From NCBI RefSeq assembly GCF_029227915.1, contig NC_079884.1, positions 15,810,001-15,874,000 on the forward strand: DNA of 64,000 nt. The letters run 5' to 3'. A program made the translations under genes and the position numbers. The notes beneath the pieces were generated by a model. The model saw nothing but the letters and a program-made list of their open reading frames with translations, was not told the origin of the DNA and did no database searches. The number at the start of each line of letters is the position of its first letter. Within the stretch, counting starts at the first letter, position 1. Origin of the DNA: Hydractinia symbiolongicarpus. Lineage: Eukaryota > Cnidaria > Hydrozoa > Anthoathecata > Hydractiniidae. Below are positions 1 through 30,639 of the stretch, one piece after another.

Positions 1-14061
<14,061 letters not shown>

Positions 14062-15849
14062 AGTTGTAATTAACTTATACACTGGAAGTAAAACAGATAA
14101 AGATGAAGAATTTATTGCATAGATAAAAACGAATACATGTATTTCTAATTTATTAGCTGATTTTTTTTTTTTATTTCTTAATATTTTTTTCTTCTTTTTT
14201 TATTTGACATTCTGCTCTAGTGGCTGCGATAATGTCGACACGTTTTGCGATTCTCTTTCTGTTGTAATCAGCGTCTGTTTTTGCAGACAGTAACAACGTT
14301 TCATAATAATCTAAATTAAAGTTTTATTGATGCTGGACTGCTGTCAAAACAATTGATTCGCGCCAACCAGATACAGTTTCTGACTTTCAACACACTCATT
14401 ATTTATTCAGTTTTCGTGCCCATGTCAATTTTGCAAGATCGAATGATGGGCAATTCAATTGTCCAACAACCAACTTTTTCCGAAGTCCTGAGATCGAGAT
14501 TTGTCATCTTTGTTGTTTTTGTACTTTCTTAAAAGAGCGGAGATATGTTTGAACAGATAATATATGAAAGTATAACAGAATAGTCGGTGCTAACAAAATC
14601 TTTGTTTGACGCATTTCGATTCTTTTTGGTAATTGAATTTTTACATCATTGAATGTTAATTCTTTCCCAATTGCTTTGTCTTTCATCATTTAGTTTGCTC
14701 CTTACCAAGTGCTCTCTGAATTTTTTTATTGATGATAAAGGCAACATGGGTGGTCATGCGCTAATAAAATTAATCCAACTCCAATATTTAAAATTATGTG
14801 CAGGATAACTATTATACAAACGAAATAATGGGCGTTTTTTAACAAGTGACATGTACACGAATATAGTATAACATAATTATAAAATAACAGTCGAAGAAGA
14901 AACAAAAAATCCTTTTTTTACTTTTCAAAAATTTCGAGCAGATTAATCTAATCCTTAGTAATTTTACGAGGATTTAATTCAAACAAGCTTTTGGAAATTT
15001 CCTAAAGATAAAAATGACGATTGTGGTTGTTGTTGTTTTTGATTGTTTTTGATTTTAATATAAATTCCACGTCGTGTGTACTTTCCGCCATCTTTTATTC
15101 TCTTTTTTAAAACTACTGCCCAAATCTGGCCGAAACTAATTTATTCAAAATCATGGGTGCCTGTGATATTCAACAAGGAATGATTCATTAACGCAATCTA
15201 TCCATGCTGACATGGCAGAAATGGCTATCAATCCTCTCTATTTAATACTCCTTTTCATAAATTATTGCGCAATATCCAGCCTCATCTTGAAACTGAGACA
15301 CTCGTGAATTTTCCTCGCATTTTTCCGCTTTGGGGCGGGGGATTTCATAATAACAACTCATCATCAGTATTATAGAGATAATCATTCTCAATAATAACTT
15401 TCGCTAACTAATTATCAAGTTCCCGTACAAAAAGAATTATCTCCATTATTTTTTGCTGCGTTACAGTGATAAACATTAAAAATAATCATTCGTTGGCAAG
15501 AAGGTGTCTGAGAAGGTTTATCTGGTATTCACAAAACAAATTACAGCTATTTTTTCAAACTAAAATCATCAAAAACTGCTATTTTATTAGCAACAATACA
15601 TCACACGAGGCTCACGCTTCGAAGTACTCTATTATAATGTATACAACAAAAATGGACAAGGAAGATCAACATGAAGTTGAATTGGAGGTTGAAGACTTTC
15701 AAGAGCTCTTCAATAATATCTCAGTAGGTCAGTGATAGCAGATAGATACATGGACCTTCAACAAGTTAGACAGGGAAAACACAAGGATTATTATTCACTA
15801 TATATTTGCTAAAAAATTGTTTATAATTGTATTAAGACAGACATATTTT
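14062..15849. other. Gene-poor interval
   Basis: After the M16 stop there is AT-rich sequence with T-runs near 14160. No conserved coding block is visible. An 89-codon open frame on + at 15466-15735 ends in an acidic helical stretch (MDKEDQHEVELEVEDFQEL) followed by GTAGGT, a possible donor. This could be a lone 5' exon, but I cannot support a gene. Confidence 0.5.
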
Positions 15850-16992
15850 CTTATATTTTCAGATCCAGCCTGCATTAATCTAGCCGAGGATACAAAAAAA
15901 CACTTTTGATAACAATGTTTTTGTCTGAAATACTTCCGGGATAAGCTGAAGATACAAATGTGAAGCCACCACCAGGTGCAATTCCAACTAAAACTTTAAC
16001 AGTTGTGTGGCTTTTGTAATATGACTGCTTTTACTTGTTCCCTTGCAGGCCATATGCAAACAGATCCAAATTTTATATACATAAAGTTTATTCAAGTTAA
16101 TATCGTATTAGTTATCGTACCTTCTGATGCTTGAAAAAGATATGATAGGTGAAAAATATCAAAGTTTCGTCTTAGTCTCACCAATGTCAATAAGAAACTT
16201 TCTAATGGTGATAAAGTACGAGTACCTCTTGATGAATCCCCCTTGACTTGTTGGTTGTTATATAATACAATGTTCTCGACATTCTCACCAGCATTTAAAA
16301 ATATTAATATTCCCCGGAAAATATCAACCGATGGCAAACCAGTGTAGTGATTGCATCCTTGATCTGATAACAGCACTTGTTCAACAAATTTACATTTAAC
16401 TGTACTTGTATTTGCTTTCAAGGTCTTATTTTCTATTAACATAGAAATTTGCTTTTGTAAATCTGCTGATTTTTCTGTTTGAGTAGAAGAATCTATGGTA
16501 AAAAAATTATCTTCAAATGCATCCATTTCAGGTTCAGGTTGCGCAATTTCTGACACCGAATTTCTGAATTTTTTTCGTGGAGATGGTCGGTCAACTGGTG
16601 GCTTTCTCGTACTCGAATCATCTTTTACCATTGTCTCCAAAAGTACAGGTCTTGCACCCTTCTTTAGACGTCTCAAAAGTACCGCCGGGAGGACGAATAA
16701 TGTCCGTTTTAGAAAAGTGTTTTTCACACAGAACAGTGTGGTTAGTTACACGAAAGTTGTCCTTTCCATCAACACGTTTGATTCTACTACACCACACTTT
16801 TCTCTCACCAACATTTTTTGGAAACGTGAAAAAACTTGTTGCTGTTGAAATACGTTCACCTTCAAACTCTACTAAACCAGTATTGTCACAAACCCAGACT
16901 ACACATTGCTTTCCAAGACTTTTTGTTCTTTGTTTACGTTTTTTTGACACACTATCCGCCATTGCGATTTTTATTATGAAGAAAGTACACAA
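15850..16992 (-). pseudogene. THAP-domain DDE transposase relic (ISL2EU/Harbinger-like)
   Basis: Reading down the minus strand from ATG at 16962 there is a THAP zinc finger: CVVWVC, then the SFFTFPKN and RKVWCSRIKR blocks, then LCEKHF. A frameshift near 16650 moves the reading to another frame, which continues to a helix-turn-helix transposase block (LSPLESFLLTLVRLRRN...YLFQASEGTI) ending at an in-frame TGA (16092) where the family normally has Trp. Past the stop, INFMYIKFGSVCIWPARE is still readable. It jumps directly to a DDE_Tnp_4-like segment (YYKSHTTVKVLVGIAPGGGF...GSISDKNIV). The segment between them, which carries the first catalytic Asp, is deleted. So there are a frameshift, a nonsense change and an internal deletion: the element is dead. 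Family names are from established domain knowledge; no terminal repeats were defined. Confidence 0.75.
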
Positions 16993-17807
16993 CGGCTACC
17001 TCGTTTTCGTGTTAACGCGATTACGTCATCTCGAATTTATGAAAAGGAGTATTGGATTGGTTATCTTTAAACATGTTATTACATAAAAAATGCGCGATAA
17101 TTTGCCTGGGCGTTGCGTCAGTACTTCATGTTTGTTTTTTTAGCATAAAGAAAGGAATGGCTCTGCTGGGGCTCCGAAATGAAGCTGCAGAGCAACCATT
17201 TTTAACAAGTAACTGTTAGTGTGACCAATAGATTTCATATAATTAGCTATAACATAAAACCACGGATTCGAATTTAGGATAGTCTCACGTTGCTAAGATT
17301 TTAAAGGCTGCTTAGTGATTATAGTTGTGGTTGTAATATAAAAACACTGTTTTAAGAAGAAACTCACAACCAGCTAGACAACGAGTATTATATTATAGCT
17401 GCTAGTTTTAAATTGTCAAAAAAAATAATCCACATATTTGCTACGGTTTAGTTTTCGTATAAATCCGCAGCAAAATAAAATCAAAAATGTACAATATTTA
17501 TTTATAAACCCTTAGACTTAAAACGTTGTTTTGAAAAATTGGTTGATAATTGATTTAAGTAATTTGAGTTGATTTAAGTAATCACGAGTTATGACTTTTG
17601 ACTTGCTTGTGACAACATTTTCGGAGTTTAAAGGGTTGAACTATATATACATATATTTCGTAAGCAGCATATAATGTTATATAGTATTATATAGTGTACT
17701 ATAGTGTACTGGCATATCAAATCAAAATCAAGGCGCTCACATTGCATTGGTTACTATTATGTTACACTTTTTCTTGATTTTTTTAACAGACCTTTAAAAG
17801 ACATCTT
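16993..17807. other. Non-coding interval
   Basis: No gene is recognised. There is a short run of TATAGTG/TATATAG repeats at about 17670-17710. The interval lies between the THAP relic and the 3' end of the coiled-coil gene. Confidence 0.5.
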
Positions 17808-22618
<4,811 letters not shown>

Positions 22619-24022
22619 TCTACATTAAAGCTACATAATAAACTTAAGCAAGTTTAAACACAACATGCTTTTGCGAAGATTCGTCATTTTGACTTGTCAT
22701 TTTCGGAAGTACATTCCGTTTGGTCGTACAATTCGTAATCAGAGAAAAAACGTCATCGCTCGTAATGTTTTGCTGACGTGTACTACCGATAAAAGAAATA
22801 TGTTTTATTCCTAATAAATAATAAATGCGATAAATAAAATAAAAATCAATACAAAAACATGTGAATAATACGAAAACCTTACCGTGTTTGTTATCCATCA
22901 ACTTTTTATTTAATTAACGCGAAGTGTTATTATAAAAAAAAATATGTGATTTGAGAAAACACTTAGTAAAAAAGTAAAACCACATCATCTGATTCACTTA
23001 AAGTATGACAGTAAAACAACACGAGATCATTGTTGTTGTTGTTGTTTTTATAAACATGTGTCGCGCGAAAGAATCATTCCCTGTTGTCATCCATCGTTTA
23101 AACGCCATATTAGGTTTCAGTTACAGTCGTTTATGCGAATATTGCGGAGTTTGTTTTCTACGCTCAGTGTATAGCAAGAAAATTAAAATTTATACCTCAA
23201 TCTGTACGAATGATCTCCAAACTTCGTGACAGCAAAAGTAACAGAAAGGAACAGAAACACCCACAGCAAATTAGGAATAGTTATTCCGAAAACAAGCATG
23301 TAGAGTTAATTATTGTAGATCTATCATTACCAATAAATACACCATATGCTCAAATGAGGACTGATTAAAAATTAAGTCCGACGATGAATTTGGACTAAAT
23401 TAAAATATTTTGTAAAGTTCGATTTATAGGATGCTACTAACCTCAATTGGTCTTTATTTAGTTTAAGGCAATAATTTTTTACGAGAATCACTTGGTCAAT
23501 GGTCTTTGGCGTAACGAAACATTTCTCCTGAAAAAAAAAGAATAAATCAATGAATTGACATTCTTGATTTTATCATGTCCATATGAAAAGCTATGGCTAG
23601 TGTATAAAGTGTTTGATACGTATTCAATATTTTACCTCTCAGTGCTATTTTTTTATAGTAAAAGGGAATTTGCAAACTTTACTGTTCATTTTATAAACAA
23701 CTTCATAATCACGCTCTTAACAATTCTTTCTTTGTGTAAACAAAAAAATTTAAAAATCTATCTTTTGTAAAATGTGCGAAAACTCTTAATAAACCAAATT
23801 ATTTAGTCTTTTCAAGTCATCCTAAAATATTTGGTTTTTCAAAAAATCCTTCGCTTCACCTCATAACTGCTTGTAATATTTAAAAACTCGCAGCACAGCA
23901 ACAAGCTTCCTTTTGTAGCTTAATAAATCTTCAATATATTAATTTTCCTCCCATTCATAACTTAATAAAATTTCTAAAACATCAAATACACTTAATCATA
24001 CTGCCGTGTTTTTACATTTTTT
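22619..24022. other. Interval without a recognised gene
   Basis: AT-rich. It holds the upstream region of the coiled-coil gene, with a candidate untranslated or uORF exon ending at the donor at about 22875 (minus strand, GTAAGG). It also holds the inverted 60-bp repeat at 23325. No conserved coding block was seen. Confidence 0.45.
23325..23383 (-). repeat. About 60-bp repeat, inverted copy of 11541-11601
   Basis: Reverse-complement match to 11541-11601 with one or two differences. The flanking sequence is unrelated. Confidence 0.7.
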
Positions 24023-24254
24023 TCACTTAGATGCGCGCGCAAATAAATATCGGAACTGAGATTCCATGTATACTCTCCTGACTGCACGGACTATCTGGCT
24101 ATAATAAGTATACCATCTAACATCTACTTTCTCAGTACAGGTTATGGCTAGCTCGTCAAATTCAATCCGAATTTCCCAGTTTGCTTCAGTGTTAATTTCA
24201 CCACCAGAAATAGATACAGGAGAAGACAACAACTTCGGCTGTCTGTTCCGCTAG
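24023..24254 (-). CDS. Possible terminal exon of an unrecognised gene
   Basis: On the minus strand the acceptor TTCCTAG opens a frame of about 77 codons to TGA. The product has a mixed, protein-like composition with several Trp and Tyr (NWEIRIEFDELAITCTEKVD, VRWYTYYSQIVRAV). No upstream exon could be placed, and the region just upstream holds a Penelope-like relic. It may be a real last exon, an exon of a lost gene, or chance. Confidence 0.3.
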
Positions 24255-24984
24255 GAATTACGTTTTAAATCCAGTAAAAAACGCAATTGTAATGATGCTA
24301 ATAATTGTTATAAAAGTCCTGAACATCGCCGCCGGGATAAACCAACACATCACAATGCTCTGTATGTGCGATTTAGTGACAAGATAATAAAGTAATATAA
24401 GCTAGAAGTCATGAATAAGAAAAAAACCGAAAAATCCTGTAAGAATTTCAGGCTTGGAATGATGTTGGTGACTGCCAGATTTGGAATGATGTTGGTGCCT
24501 GCTGACAAGATCGAGAAAACAAATAATTTGTGTCTTCTGCATAACTTAAACATATAAGGTGCAAATAAGATAATGAAGGAAAATGCGGACTTTGAATTGA
24601 GCGTTTACAAACTAAACCTACTGCGTACGTTTTTTAAGATAGCAAACACTTAAAAACGCAGTTGATTTTATTAATAAATTTTAAAGTAAAAACAACATTT
24701 TTTAATTTGCAGAACATGTTTCGATTGTAATACATCAATAATTTTCAACTGAATAAAATATACAATTTTTCATGGATGATATATATATAAAAATCAGCAA
24801 TCAAATAAAAGGCTTTATTAATAATACAATAAAAGTAGTATAAAATGCTATACACATGTTTATAATAAAAGTGTATGAAGGTGTTAAAATCTGTTACAAT
24901 AGAATTCCTATGTGATGAAATGTTACGATACAAAGAAAGCAATAAAATGAAGAGAATAGTAATAAAATAATCATACCTAAATGG

Positions 24985-26500
24985 ATAAAGTACAACTTGG
25001 GTGCCAGACCTGCTTAAGGGATTGTTGCCAACCTATATACAAACCTTCCTTCACATTTAATTGATATTTGGTTGGCGCATAGTCTATAATAGAAAAATAA
25101 GATTCATTACAACTGTTTTTGCACTCCAAATTATTATTAAGATGTTTGTAGACATGGGAACTCTTGTCACTCTTTAAATGTTCTTTAACTCTAGTAGCAA
25201 AATTTCTGGTCGTTTGACCAATGTAACTAGTATTACAGCTAGCACAATTAAATTTATAAACTACATTAGATTTAAGGGAACAAGGAATAGAATCTTTTAC
25301 ATTGAAACAAGATCCAATTTTGAAAGATTGAAATATTAAACGGATGTCTACATCTGGTGTACAATATCTTGTAACTAATTTATCTAATTTGGCTCTAGTA
25401 AAAATTGAACGATTGCCTATGTAAGGTAATTTAAAATATCTTTGCCTACTATTATCACACTTTTATTGTCAGTGGCAAGATTATGTTTTTTATTTAAATA
25501 ACTTCTAGTAACTTTATTAATGAAATGTTCAGGATAAGAATTTTTTTCCTTAGAATAGTAAAAATATTTTTCAAGTCAAAATCAAAACCTATCCAAGTAT
25601 TGTTTATTTTGTAAGCTCTGTCAATGAGACATGTAACCAAACCAAGCTTATATGACATGGAAGTAAAACTTAAGTAGCTAGTTAGAACTCTTGAAAAAGT
25701 CCTTTTTCGAAAGATACTAGTTTTAAGTTTGTTGTAGGTTTTTAATTAAAGCATCTAAGAAAGAAAGTATGTGATCACACTCCTTTTCTAAAGTAAATTT
25801 TATATTGGGATGCTTAGTGTTGATGTAAGTTTTCTGCCTCTAATTCATTGCTAAACAAAGCCATAATGTCATCAACATATCTTTTGTAGAAAATAGGTGG
25901 TTCACCATTGTATTCAGATAACCATTTACCTTTGTGATGCCCAAGGAAAAGATTGGCTAGAATGGGTGCTAAGGGTGATCCCATGGCAACATCATCTACT
26001 TGGTCATAAAAAGAACCGTTTAACAAAAAATTATCTTATCTATAGATCTTTTTATTTTTATTTCATGATTATAGAGATATATTTGATCTACGACAATTTC
26101 AATAGTTTCTTCTAATGGTATGTTGGGAAAGAGACTCACAACATCATAGGATGCAAAATATTTATTAACAGTACTAACCTTCTTCATTCTCATTTCTTCG
26201 ACAAATGTGAAGGTGTCTTTGGTACAGTAATCAGAGCATATATATGGAGAAATAAGATCACTAAGGAACTTGGCTAAATTATAATCATAAGAACCAATTG
26301 AAGATACTATATGTCTAAAGGGTGGCATATCGTACTAGTTTTTGCATTTATGTACTTTTGGTAAACTATTAGAACCTAGCTGGTCTAGAACCAGACAGAT
26401 TTTTTGATCGTTACTATGTACCAAGTGATACAAGTGGGTTTCAGTTCGAAATGCATTCAAATGATCCACTTAATCAGTAGTTTGCGTTGCGGTAGTGGTT
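24985..26500 (-). pseudogene. Penelope-like retroelement: reverse transcriptase plus GIY-YIG endonuclease
   Basis: On the minus strand, from about 26420 down, the reverse transcriptase begins LPKVHK, then HIVSSIGSYDYNLAKFLSDL and YDVVSLFPNIPLEETI (26020-26328), and continues in a second frame with MGSPLAPILANLFLGH and the catalytic YVDD box (FYKRYVDDIMALF, 25814-26026). A GIY-YIG-type endonuclease follows in further frames at about 25000-25300: NCASCNTSYIGQTTRNFATR, VKEHLKSDKSSHVYKHL, then YAPTKYQLNVKEGLYI. RT followed by GIY-YIG is the defining architecture of EN+ Penelope-like elements. At least three frame changes and stops show it is inactive. No terminal repeats were identified. Confidence 0.8.
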
Positions 26501-26639
26501 GGAGGTGCCACAATCCAGTCTTTGTCAGGTTTTCTCAATTTTTTCTTGTGGACGGTTGATGTTGTTGATGCTGGCATTGTCGTATCAATAAGATCATGAA
26601 AAAGTTCTGTTTCAGAATTGCCACGCCTAGACTATTTTT

Positions 26640-27560
26640 TAAGGTGGCCCCTTTATACCAGCGTTTTTAGGTTTTTAATATGTATCTGTTGCAACTGGTT
26701 CATGTGAGAGTTCCTTCTTTCTTATGACCAACTTTTATAATTACATGCATCACGTGCAAAGCTTTCGTATTCTGGAGCCAATCTATACTTTCCCTGTCCA
26801 TAAAATGCTCGTTCAGTTTCCTTATCGTATGACAATACTTAGTGATACAAGTTTTGGAATACAGCAGTCACTTCACCATCAAAACTTTCTTCTGCTACAT
26901 TTTTTGTCTGGATTTTGTGCATCACTTTATGTCAATTGGTAGTAAACCTCTTGTCAAGCTGCAATCTATCCAATGATTGAAAAACTCCTTGTGACTCAAA
27001 ACCAGTCATGAAAACCGGGTACATAGCCATCACATACTCAATCAATGGAGTCTGCTAAATCAAACTGAAGAAAAGATAAGCCTTTTGCCTTACTTCCATA
27101 AATATCTGAAAGTATCCTTTTCATGTCAGACTGACCCGCACCTAATTGCTTAAGTTTTTTACTATCACGTTCATTTACATGTTGTAAGCAGATTAAACTT
27201 TCAGCTGTACTGAAAATATTTTTTAAACCAATTTTTATTGCTGAATCCATTTCGTGACAAATATTATTTATAAAAAGCAAGTTAATTATTTACATTTTTT
27301 TCCAAGTCCCTAAATCTTTAGTGAAATATACCATAAAAGGGCCAGAAAACTCTGAATGTGAACCACCGTCAGCATTTATTAAAGCTATACGTGTATAGCT
27401 AGTGTCAGTTAACCACAAATTATTTATTATTTTGAAGGTTTTATTACAACGGAACAGTGAATGGCCATTCACACAACAACGTTCAATATCTTGCAATGAT
27501 TGATCAGTGAAAGAAAAAGAAACGAAACAATCTGGCAAAATAGTCACATTTCCTTAAAGT
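26640..27560 (-). pseudogene. Relic of a MULE-like transposase-related protein
   Basis: Three blocks read down the minus strand: 27290-27547 (LQDIERCCVNGHSLFRCNKT ... LINADGGSHSEFSGP), 27038-27280 (HEMDSAIKIGLKNIFSTAES, then LICLQHVNERDSKKLKQLG and RILSDIYGS), and, past stops, down to about 26715 (GQGKYRLAPEYESFA). The middle block matches the general MULE/DDE pattern: Asp before an ALxxxF helix, then CxxH and a Leu-Gly turn. I recall long cnidarian proteins with this same order, but cannot name a Pfam family with certainty. Stops and frame changes show it is dead. Confidence 0.5.
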
Positions 27561-28009
27561 TTTTATCAAGGGAAATCTGATTGCTGTCAATAATCCATCA
27601 ATCTCCCCAATATCTTTTTAGGAAGAACTTAATGCTTCCTGTGATCTGTTTTGACTAGTTCTTCCACAACTGCTAAGGATTACAAACTTCCTGACTCACT
27701 AAAGATGTGTTCCTATTACTTTGCTCTGGTCATGAGGACGACGTTGACTTTATCATATCAATCGCTAGCTAGCTGTAATCACCTGGCTATAGTTAGCTAC
27801 CTGGTTATAGTTATTCTTACCTGATAAGACTATACGAATTTGTATAGACAAAATTATATTAAGTATACTATAATATACACTCCCCTGGAATTTCCACCAA
27901 TAAGCCAACCCTAAAAGAAATTCCAAAAAGCCAACGGTTGATCCAGTTCAATCAGAACTCAAAGCGACTATGATTTTGCCAAGGAACGTAGAATAATAGA
28001 AGGTCGTAA
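27561..28009. other. Short interval, nothing recognised
   Basis: Contains a small local repeat of CTAGCTAGCTG and CTGGTTATAGTTA elements at about 27765-27830. No coding block was seen. Confidence 0.4.
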
Positions 28010-30482
28010 AGATCAGATTATTTACAATCTGTATTTTTATTAGTTGTAAACAAAACGAAACTTTTCTATTGACTTTTCAGATAATAACAAACGAAATAAA
28101 AAAGAAGCAGAATAACACATTCAATCAAATTTATCACAACGTTTTAACAATCGGATCTTCTTGAATGGTAAAAAACACAGTTTTTGTTACTTTTTTCTTT
28201 TTCTTTTTATAACCCTTCAGTGCTTTTCTAACTTCTGGACAGCAAGATTACTGCATTAAGAAATGAATTTGCGTAGAGTACGACCAAAGTCCAATAATTT
28301 AAACGAGTAAAAAAAAGTCTCGTTTCCAAATTAACTTTTGCTAGAATTACAAAGCAATAGATGACCAAATGCGGCGTATTACATGCAACAGCACAGAAAA
28401 ACATCATTGTTATTGTGATTGTCATTTTTCTGTTGTTATTGTTGTTGGAGTGACGACTGCTTTCCATTCTTGCCATACGCTTTCTAACGTAAAGAATTAA
28501 ATAAATTTGAGATACTCCAATTAAAAGTGTAAACAAAATTTCCGCTCCAATGATAACAACTCCTGCAATGGATAACCCAACTTCCTGTGGAATAACCTTT
28601 ACACTTTTCTCCGACACTTTCAGAAGTCCTGCCACGTTATATTCATACAGGAGAATGATAATACTAACTGTTACGCAAAGAGTAAGTGCTACTGGAATAA
28701 AATAACTTAGGAATGGCGTACAATATTTCGAATGAAAGTGCGGATACGTAATTAAAACACATCGATCTAATGATATTATTATTGTCAAGAAAATAAATAT
28801 GGGAATATAATAAAAAAGTTAACAAACGGGAAGATCGAACGCATTGTCTCTTCATTAAATCCAATATGGAAAAGTACAAGGGTAGAAGGGGTGAATAAAC
28901 CAACACAAAGGTCTGATATGGATAATATTAAAAAGTAATTATCAACTCTTGAACGATTGAGACTTCTGAGTGCATGGATCAAATTCGAGTTGATGCAAAT
29001 TATTGCAATTGTCAAAATAGCATGTAACGTTATCAAAATAGGGTTGCTTTTTTTCTGCTAGCGCCACCCGTTTTATCACAAACATACTCTTCTGTTACGT
29101 TTGTTAAATTAAATCTTTAATCCATAATTCTCTTTTAGTCTAGAGATGTTATATGCAGAAAGCTACTTAAATATATGAAATTGAAATTCTCGAGAGAAAC
29201 TGTGGAAAAACCGAAGCAAGCAGACACTATGCTATAAATAATTTTATGAAAAACCTTTAAATGTAATTTAACATCTCAATGTGGTGCATCTTGCAGGTGT
29301 CTTCAATAAAATTAAACTTTTTATTTTGGACAATTAACCAACAGCAGCGTAAAGGAAGAATGTTTGTGCGAAATTTTTTTTTGAATTATTTAAAAACTAG
29401 CCGAGGGGCCCGGCGTCGAAACGTCGGTTAAGCCACAAGTAAAAGTGTTACCCAATGTTGAACCTGGTGGAGCAATTAATAGAAACCGTAAACTATGTCA
29501 CATATTCAGGTGGAGCGCTCTAGTACAGGTATGCAGTATGTCGTAAATCGAGTGAAGCAAACAACTTTATGGTGTTTCGGCTATAATATATTTTTTAAAT
29601 AATAACTTTCACACACATTTAGCTGAAATAAAAGCACAGTTTACAACCCGTTGTTACCCTGTTATAGCAAAAATAGGATGGCCAAGCTTTTTGTTTTCTC
29701 TGAAAATGTTCCCGGTGATAGGTCTAAAATAAATGTTACTCCAGGCTGAGCACTTAGTACAGGTACACCATGTCGCGTCGCACAAAAACTATATCCTAAG
29801 TTCAGTTTAAATAAAAATTACTCACCATAATCATTAGGATGTCATATCAGATTTCAGAATCGTTAGAATATCATATCAGATCTCAAATTAAATCGTCGTT
29901 AGAAAACTCAGTTTGTTTTCACGCTCTGGTAAATACCCAAGTTTTTAGAAAGACAATTTCATTTTTTTATTATCCATGTCAGATCTTGGTGTCGGTTTGT
30001 TTACTACACCAGCAGCTGTGCTTTCTCATGTTGATTTAGTATAGAAACAGTGTGTTTATTTTCTCCATTTATTTAATTCCTTGTGATTTCACCATACCTT
30101 TTTTTTTACGCAATGACAGTAATAATAATAATATCGAGAGGGCGGCTAATAAAAGGAGGGCGTTTATCGAAGCGATGCAATTATTCAGTATAAATTGAGT
30201 TTTCTCCAAGACAGGTACAGATATATTTCAATTGTTTCTCATGTTTTCACCTTGGGTGGCACAAGCCCATGTTGGGAGAAAGTATTTGAAATGTACGGCA
30301 TGCCCTGTGTAAACGTTTTTCCCATATTTATTGACCCGTTCATGGAAATGTGACCAGGTGCATAGTAAACATAACGGCTAACACGTCGAAGTTATGTACA
30401 TTTTCTTGTTTCTTTTTTAGATTTTTCATATTAGCTTCACAAAACTTCGTGCGCTCATCAACTAAGCGAAGATCTGTCTGCT
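28010..30482. repeat. Segmental duplication, copy A (uninterrupted)
   Basis: This stretch aligns to 46965-48378 and then to 54086-54900. The shared sequence includes the GPCR pseudogene, its upstream region ending CTTGCAGGTGTCTT near 29310, then the block with GGCGTCGAAACG near 29415, and the block ending near 30482. Copy A has no Helitron at the position where copy B carries 5.7 kb. Part of it (29400-30330) may itself be an interspersed repeat. Confidence 0.75.
28228..29170 (-). pseudogene. Class A (rhodopsin-like) GPCR, broken copy A
   Basis: Seven-transmembrane architecture on the minus strand: TM1 ILTIAIICINSNLIHAL, TM2 YFLILSISDLCVGLF (the LxxxD signature), TM3 ending SLDRCVLITYP (DRY region as DRC), TM5 VVIIGAEILFTLLIGVSQI, TM6 MTITITMMFFCAVACNTPH, TM7 YANSFLNAVILLSR (N-P-x-x-Y replaced). 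TM6 lacks the usual CWxP. A 7-bp deletion relative to copy B, at about 28788, shifts frame between TM3 halves. An upstream in-frame stop is also present near the N-terminus. It resembles divergent cnidarian orphan receptors. Ligand unknown. Introns are not needed. Confidence 0.8.
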
Positions 30483-30549
30483 CCACGGTCTCGTTGATAA
30501 CTACCTGTATTTCAGGAGAAACTTTGATCATGGCTGAAATCGAATGCAC
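30340..30549 (-). other. Open frame at the edge of duplication copy A
   Basis: After a plausible acceptor (GATTTCAG) the minus strand reads about 65 codons with a charged helical centre (VEQTDLRLVDERTKFCEANM). A similar but frameshifted stretch occurs in copy B (54838-54905). It could be a captured exon or repeat-encoded; no function is assigned. Confidence 0.25.
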
Positions 30550-30639
30550 GTGTACGTTTGTGTGACCTACTAATTAATAAAATTCCTGCCGATTCTTAAA
30601 TAGTTCTCCCTGGCCGTTAAGCGCGCATAAACGGGTTTT

